Assembly: GCA_032718475.1 (NCBI GenBank)
Contig: JAUCBJ010008137.1
Span: 23,753 to 87,752 of the forward strand
DNA length: 64,000 nucleotides
Direction: 5' to 3'
From: Nemertoderma westbladi
Lineage: Eukaryota; Xenacoelomorpha; Nemertodermatida; Nemertodermatidae
Position numbers and translations under genes: made by a program. Positions 58,492 to 64,000 of the stretch are shown one piece after another. A model generated the notes under the pieces. That model was not told the DNA's origin, made no database searches, and saw nothing but the letters and a program-made list of their open reading frames with translations. Position 1 is the stretch's first letter. Each line of letters opens with the position of its first letter.

Positions 58492-58876
58492 CTGCAGCTA
58501 GTGTTAGGTATCAGAGCCGGTATGTCGTAATGGTATGTTTAACGAGGTACAGTTATTGTCGGTACCGGTACGTGTTTGTAAAGCGACGGTGTCTGTTTAC
58601 TGACTGACGATCAACTAAAGCCTCTACCGGTAACCGGCACTGTACCGGTAACACATGGAGTAGTCAAATTTATTGTTTTACCGGTACTTATAATTCTTAA
58701 GAGTTAAAGTCTTTCTGGTTTTAATTAATTATTAAATTTTTGAATAAAATTTCAAAATCCATCCAACCCGTCCATCATTTAATAATAACGTTACAGTTCT
58801 TATTCAGGATTGTGTAGGTCACGGCTCTCACGGTATAAATATTCCAATGAATCTCAATAAAATTATTTACTTTTAG
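58492..58876 (+). other. Intron sequence upstream of the CAND1-like exon
   Basis: AT-rich, with ACCGGTA words, ending in TTATTTACTTTTAG, a usable splice acceptor. Confidence 0.6.
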
Positions 58877-59464
58877 ATTATCTACAACATGGGAGACGGT
58901 CTACCACGGAGTAGTCTCGACTCCGCCCTCCGTATACTCGCGGAGAGACTCGGTAACGAGATAACCCGGCTAACCGCCGTCCGGGCTCTCACTCTTGTCG
59001 CTACGTCCCCCCTTCTTATAGACCTGTCCGTCGCCCTAACAGACGCATTCCCCCTGCTCGCCTCATTCCTAAGGAAGAACCAACGAGCTCTGAAACTCCA
59101 GACCTTGGCCTGTCTATCTACTCTGTTCCGAGCTGCGGAGAGACACGTTATAAGCGACTCGATGGCCTTGTTGGTAACGACGGAACTCCCGGATATCATT
59201 AACGAGAACGACCTCCACGTGAGCCAACTCTCCCTGAATCTGTGTTCCCTTATCTGCTCTACCCACCCCCAGGCTATTCAACCCAACTTAGAGAGAGTAA
59301 TCACCTCGGTTGTCCTTCTCCTAACCTCCGCCCTCCTCCAGGGGGCGGTGTTACAGGCTGTTCTAGAATTCTTATCAACTCTGGTCATATCTCCCTTGTC
59401 AACCGTATCACCGGCCTTCAACTTCTCCCACTTACTCCCAACTCTTTGTAAACCAATTTACCAG
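58877..59464 (+). CDS. CAND1: CAND1-like cullin-associated protein, one internal exon
   Basis: The exon is 588 bp, phase 0 at both ends, with acceptor CTTTTAG before 58877 and donor CAG|GTGGGA after 59464. The 196 residues are HEAT-type helices and include LASFLRKNQRALKLQTL and NENDLHVSQL, close to the conserved core of CAND1/CAND2. These proteins bind unneddylated cullin-RING ligases and exchange F-box substrate receptors. The piece corresponds to the middle of the roughly 1230-residue protein. No other exon was found in the window, so the rest lies outside or in long introns. The coding sequence is GC-richer than its surroundings. CAND1 versus a CAND2-like name cannot be decided. Confidence 0.85.
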
Positions 59465-60336
59465 GTGGGAGTTTATTTATTGATTTAATGATTTTCCCTT
59501 TTTCGCCTGAATATAAACCAAAATCCGGAGAAAAGGATATTTACTTTTTTTTATTTATTTTTTTATTACATTGATTTTACTAATAAGTAAATTGTGAAAA
59601 TATGTGTTGAAAGAACATCGAATTAGAAAAGGTTTGCAAGTAATTTTAGTAAAATCCATTCACACACTCCAAAGTTATTGTAACTTTAGTGTCTGTAAGA
59701 CGAACTCTAAAACGGAACTCAATATCCAATGTTGGCTATGTTGTTAAGCGGCTCTCTAGTTACGTAATAAATATTCGAGAACACTAAAGTATTTAACATT
59801 GAGTAAAGCAGCATCGAGAGTTGGAGAGTACAATAATTACAATAGCAGTAACTCTGGAAGTAATAATAACTATTTTTTCAATATTGTCTCAACCCTTTAT
59901 TAACCTCGCTGGCGCTGGTAAATAAATACCTGGAGAAAAATGGGTAGGGTCAGGGTGTACCCTACCCAACACCATCAACACCCCTCCCATTTTATAAACT
60001 ATCTAATTTCTAAAGATTTGTTTGAAATGTTCTAAAACATTCTTAGGAGGTGTTATTAAAATGGTTCTAGAACAACTAATTTTCTTTGAGTCCATGTTAA
60101 AAGAGACAAAAATTGTTTAAAAAACATTCTAGAATAAGAAAATCTTGTTCTGAAACTATTTTATTTACGAATAAGGAACACTTTCTAGACCATAAAAATA
60201 GCTAGTATAACAATTGGTGAGTGACGGAAGTATGTATATAGGTAGATGTACCTATGTACGTACCTATGATGCTATAAATGTAAATTTAATTAGGGATGCA
60301 TAGGATTCAATGTGTAATTACAAACAAGTTATGAAT
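59465..60336 (+). other. Putative CAND1 intron, start
   Basis: AT-rich, beginning at the splice donor. No coding or repeat structure is seen until the satellite. Confidence 0.55.
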
Positions 60337-63135
60337 TCAATAGCGTATTGTAAAAGGAGTGAAAATATTGTAAAAGGAGTGAAAATAATGTAAAAGGTGT
60401 GAGAATAATGTAAAAGGTGTGAGAATAATGTAAAAGGTGTGAGAATAATGTAAAAGGTGTGAGAATAATGTAAAAGCTGTGAGAATAATGTAAAAGGTGT
60501 GAGAATAATGTAAAAGGTGTGAGAATAATGTAAAAGGTGTGAGAATAATGTAAAAGGTGTGAGAATAATGTAAAAGGTGTGAGAATAATGTAAAAGGTGT
60601 GAGAATAATGTAAAAGGTGTGAGAATAATGTAAAAGGAGTGAAAATAATGTAAAAGGTGTGAGAATAATGTAAAAGGTGTGAGAATAATGTAAAAGGTGT
60701 GAGAATAATGTAAAAGGTGTGAGAATAATGTAAAAGGTGTGAGAATAATGTAAAAGGTGTGAGAATAATGTAAAAGGAGTGAAAATAATGTAAAAGGAGT
60801 GAAAATAATGTAAAAGGTGTGAGAATAATGTAAAAGGTGTGAGAATAATGTAAAAGGAGTGAAAATAATGTAAAAGGAGTGAAAATAATGTAAAAGGTGT
60901 GAGAATAATGTAAAAGGTGTGAGAATAATGTAAAAGGTGTGAGAATAATGTAAAAGGTGTGAGAATAATGTAAAAGGTGTGAGAATAATGTAAAAGGTGT
61001 GAGAATAATGTAAAAGGAGTGAAAATAATGTAAAAGGAGTGAAAATAATGTAAAAGGTGTGAGAATAATGTAAAAGGTGTGAGAATAATGTAAAAGGAGT
61101 GAGAATAATGTAAAAGGTGTGAGAATAATGTAAAAGGAGTGAAAATAATGTAAAAGGAGTGAAAATAATGTAAAAGGTGTGAGAATAATGTAAAAGGTGT
61201 GAGAATAATGTAAAAGGTGTGAGAATAATGTAAAAGGTGTGAGAATAATGTAAAAGGTGTGAGAATAATGTAAAAGGTGTGAGAATAATGTAAAAGGAGT
61301 GAAAATAATGTAAAAGGTGTGAGAATAATGTAAAAGGTGTGAGAATAATGTAAAAGGTGTGAGAATAATGTAAAAGGTGTGAGAATAATGTAAGAGGTGT
61401 GAGAATAATGTAAAAGGAGTGAAAATAATGTAAAAGGTGTGAGAATAATGTAAAAGGTGTGAGAATAATGTAAAAGGTGTGAGAATAATGTAAAAGGAGT
61501 GAAAATAATGTAAAAGGAGTGAAAATAATGTAAAAGGTGTGAGAATAATGTAAAAGGTGTGAGAATAATGTAAAAGGTGTGAGAATAATGTAAAAGGTGT
61601 GAGAATAATGTAAAAGGTGTGAGAATAATGTAAAAGGTGTGAGAATAATGTAAAAGGAGTGAAAATAATGTAAAAGGAGTGAAAATAATGTAAAAGGTGT
61701 GAGAATAATGTAAAAGGTGTGAGAATAATGTAAAAGGAGTGAAAATAATGTAAAAGGAGTGAAAATAATGTAAAAGGTGTGAGAATAATGTAAAAGGTGT
61801 GAGAATAATGTAAAAGGTGTGAGAATAATGTAAAAGGTGTGAGAATAATGTAAAAGGTGTGAGAATAATGTAAAAGGTGTGAGAATAATGTAAAAGGAGT
61901 GAAAATAATGTAAAAGGAGTGAAAATAATGTAAAAGGTGTGAGAATAATGTAAAAGGTGTGAGAATAATGTAAAAGGAGTGAGAATAATGTAAAAGGTGT
62001 GAGAATAATGTAAAAGGAGTGAAAATAATGTAAAAGGTGTGAAAATAATGTAAAAGGTGTGAGAATAATGTAAAAGGTGTGAGAATAATGTAAAAGGTGT
62101 GAGAATAATGTAAAAGGTGTGAGAATAATGTAAAAGGTGTGAGAATAATGTAAAAGGTGTGAGAATAATGTAAAAGGTGTGAGAATAATGTAAAAGGTGT
62201 GAGAATAATGTAAAAGGAGTGAGAATAATGTAAAAGGTGTGAGAATAATGTAAAAGGAGTGAAAATAATGTAAAAGGAGTGAAAATAATGTAAAAGGAGT
62301 GAAAATAATGTAAAAGGTGTGAGAATAATGTAAAAGGTGTGAGAATAATGTAAAAGGTGTGAGAATAATGTAAAAGGAGTGAAAATAATGTAAAAGGAGT
62401 GAAAATAATGTAAAAGGAGTGAAAATAATGTAAAAGGTGTGAGAATAATGTAAAAGGTGTGAGAATAATGTAAAAGGTGTGAGAATAATGTAAAAGGTGT
62501 GAGAATAATGGAAAAGGTGTGAGAATAATGTAAAAGGAGTGAAAATAATGTAAAAGGTGTGAGAATAATGTAAAAGGTGTGAGAATAATGTAAAAGGTGT
62601 GAGAATAATGTAAAAGGTGTGAGAATAATGTAAAAGGAGTGAAAATAATGTAAAAGGTGTGAGAATAATGTAAAAGATGTGAGAATAATGTAAAAGGAGT
62701 GAGAATAATGTAAAAGGTGTGAGAATAATGTAAAAGGAGTGAAAATAATGTAAAAGGAGTGAAAATAATGTAAAAGGTGTGAGAATAATGTAAAAGGTGT
62801 GAGAATAATGTAAAAGGTGTGAGAATAATGTAAAAGGTGTGAGAATAATGTAAAAGGTGTGAGAATAATGTAAAAGGTGTGAGAATAATGTAAAAGGAGT
62901 GAAAATAATGTAAAAGGTGTGAGAATAATGTAAAAGGTGTGAGAATAATGTAAAAGGTGTGAGAATAATGTAAAAGGTGTGAGAATAATGTAAAAGGTGT
63001 GAGAATAATGTAAAAGGAGTGAAAATAATGTAAAAGGAGTGAAAATAATGTAAAAGGAGTGAAAATAATGTAAAAGGAGTGAAAATAATGTAAAAGGAGT
63101 GAAAATAATGTAAAAGGAGTGAAAATAATGTAATG
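60337..63135. repeat. 2.8-kb satellite of a 20-bp unit, about 140 copies
   Basis: Strict 20-bp period of GAGAATAATGTAAAAGGTGT with almost no length change. Two haplotypes alternate: GGTGTGAGAA and GGAGTGAAAA, the two variable sites being linked in most copies. Blocks form larger repeats: 61501-61740 and 61741-61980 are identical 12-unit (240-bp) blocks. The 940-codon minus ORF across it is a by-product of the period. Confidence 0.97.
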
Positions 63136-63136
63136 T

Positions 63137-63213
63137 AATGAAAATCAACAAAAATATTAGAAAGACTTAATTGGTTTTACGTCCTGCAAAATAAATAATA
63201 AGTAGCATTACCG
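63137..63213. repeat. Dispersed 75-80 bp repeat, copy 2
   Basis: Matches 55553-55632 with a few differences (AATAATAAGTAGC against AATTATAAGTAAC) and abuts the satellite. Confidence 0.85.
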
Positions 63214-63220
63214 ACGCAGT

Positions 63221-63358
63221 GGCGTTACGGCTAATGTCGCGTTACGGAAAGTCGCGTTACGGCTAATTTTCAGAGTAGCCGTAACGCGACTTTGAAAGTC
63301 GCGGTACGGCTACTCAAAAAGTCGCGTTACGGCTAATTGTCGCGTTACGGCTAATCTA
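63221..63358. repeat. Cluster of GTCGCGTTACGGCTAA repeats in both orientations
   Basis: About six direct copies and one inverted copy (TAGCCGTAACGCGACTTT, near 63277-63294) lie in 140 bp, with five CGCGTTACGG cores. CpG-rich in an AT-rich setting. Confidence 0.8.
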
Positions 63359-63473
63359 TTGTCTTGGTTTTACATAGGGAATCATTATCAATATTATTCT
63401 ATGGTGTTTACGTACAGATGAGAAAGGTTCGAAAAATTTAATGTAATAATGTTTTACAGCATGGGAGTATCCA

Positions 63474-63494
63474 GGGGGGGGGGGGGGGGGGGGT
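63474..63494. repeat. G21 homopolymer
   Basis: Run of 21 G preceded by CCA. Compare G25 at 55085, C23 at 57831 and G15 at 2919. Confidence 0.9.
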
Positions 63495-63675
63495 TTTAAC
63501 TAAAAAAACTTAATTTATTAATTATTGTATTATTTTTGTTGTATTGAGTACCACAGTACACAGTACCATATAGGTAAATTGGTCGAAAGTATATCAGTAT
63601 TTTGCCGAAATATTGCACTTTGAATTTATCATTATAATAATCAAATCAAAAGTATCTAAAACTAAAGCTCTTGAA

Positions 63676-63999
63676 TTAGCCAGTCATCGCCCGCGTATGG
63701 CATTTGGTTCGGTGGTGGGGTGGGTTGGAATGGTTCGGCCACGGAGGGGTGGTCGGGGTTGGGTTGGGAAGAAATAGTTCAGCCGCGAAGGGGTGGTTCA
63801 CTACACCAACATGCCAGTCGGGATCACCACCCCCTCCCAATGCAGCTGGACCTTCAACTGGGTGATCGGCGGCTGGAAGGACGGCCATTGCCTGCTTGTC
63901 AGTCCCCAAACAGAACGCCATATGGTCTAGGTAGCGAGCCAGGCGTTGGTTAACAACATCGATATGAAGTAGTGGAATATGTTCCACAAAACCATTCAT
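63676..63999 (-). other. Open frame at the window edge, unidentified
   Basis: A GC-richer minus frame of about 107 codons runs off the right edge (includes DVVNQRLARYLDHMAFCLG and a proline-rich end). The first half looks protein-like and could be an exon or a mobile-element piece. No family was recognised and the plus strand is also open, so coding is uncertain. Confidence 0.3.
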
Positions 64000-64000
64000 T

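Noticed and set aside
60329-63151. 940-codon minus-strand ORF of repeated HLLHYSHTFYII-type sequence
   Set aside because: It is the translation of the 20-bp satellite, whose period gives a 20-residue repeat. No start context, composition or flanks suggest a gene.

Overview
The window is DNA from a multicellular animal, most likely a marine invertebrate. I could not fix the phylum. Two pieces look like ordinary host sequence: a BLOC-1 subunit 6 (pallidin)-like coding region at 52756-53202, and one exon of a CAND1-type cullin regulator with clean splice sites at 58877-59464. Almost everything else is mobile or repetitive DNA.

Layout. 1-5217: an old, decayed non-LTR retrotransposon (LINE-1, minus strand), broken by a 5'-truncated copy of a second family (LINE-2), next to a palindromic repeat family called R here. 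5757-8579: two plus-strand LINE remnants. 9380-10289: another R copy, itself split by a 525-bp inverted-repeat element (MITE). 10295-33125: element A, a BEL/Pao LTR retrotransposon with 1816-bp LTRs and a CGGGG target duplication, inserted into R. It is interrupted by a LINE-2 copy, by a 531-bp retroposon sharing the LINE-2 tail, and by a second MITE copy. Without them it would be about 18.7 kb. 33361-36600: satellites. 38249-52300: element B, a second BEL/Pao element (14.05 kb, 1399-bp LTRs, ATTCT target duplication). 52756-64000: the host genes, a Tc1/mariner-like inverted-repeat element, and a 2.8-kb 20-bp satellite.

The main result is the shared design of A and B. Each has gag, protease, RT, RNase H and integrase, and then a further long ORF between integrase and the 3' LTR. 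The two extra ORFs are related to each other. They share three signatures in order: D-N-E, K-[VI]-G-S-x-[VI]-x-x-D and Y-x3-E, followed by three zinc knuckles. I read this as a DEDDy-type 3'-5' exonuclease with an RNA/DNA-binding tail. DEDDy exonuclease ORF3s have been reported in LTR and Penelope-like retroelements of bdelloid rotifers, so the concept has precedent. I know of no description of this form in giant BEL/Pao elements.

Each element also carries its own short, partly self-complementary motif, scattered through gag, pol, the extra ORF and the non-coding ends. It lies in different reading frames, so it appears to be kept as nucleic acid rather than as peptide. Element A adds a tRNA-like Pol III module inside the LTR and three tandem hairpins before gag. 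Element B has tandem UUCG-loop hairpins in the LTR. LTR differences in B are mostly at CpG, and three of its four in-frame stops are TGA where CGA would fit, suggesting CpG methylation. All family assignments are by eye, without database searches.
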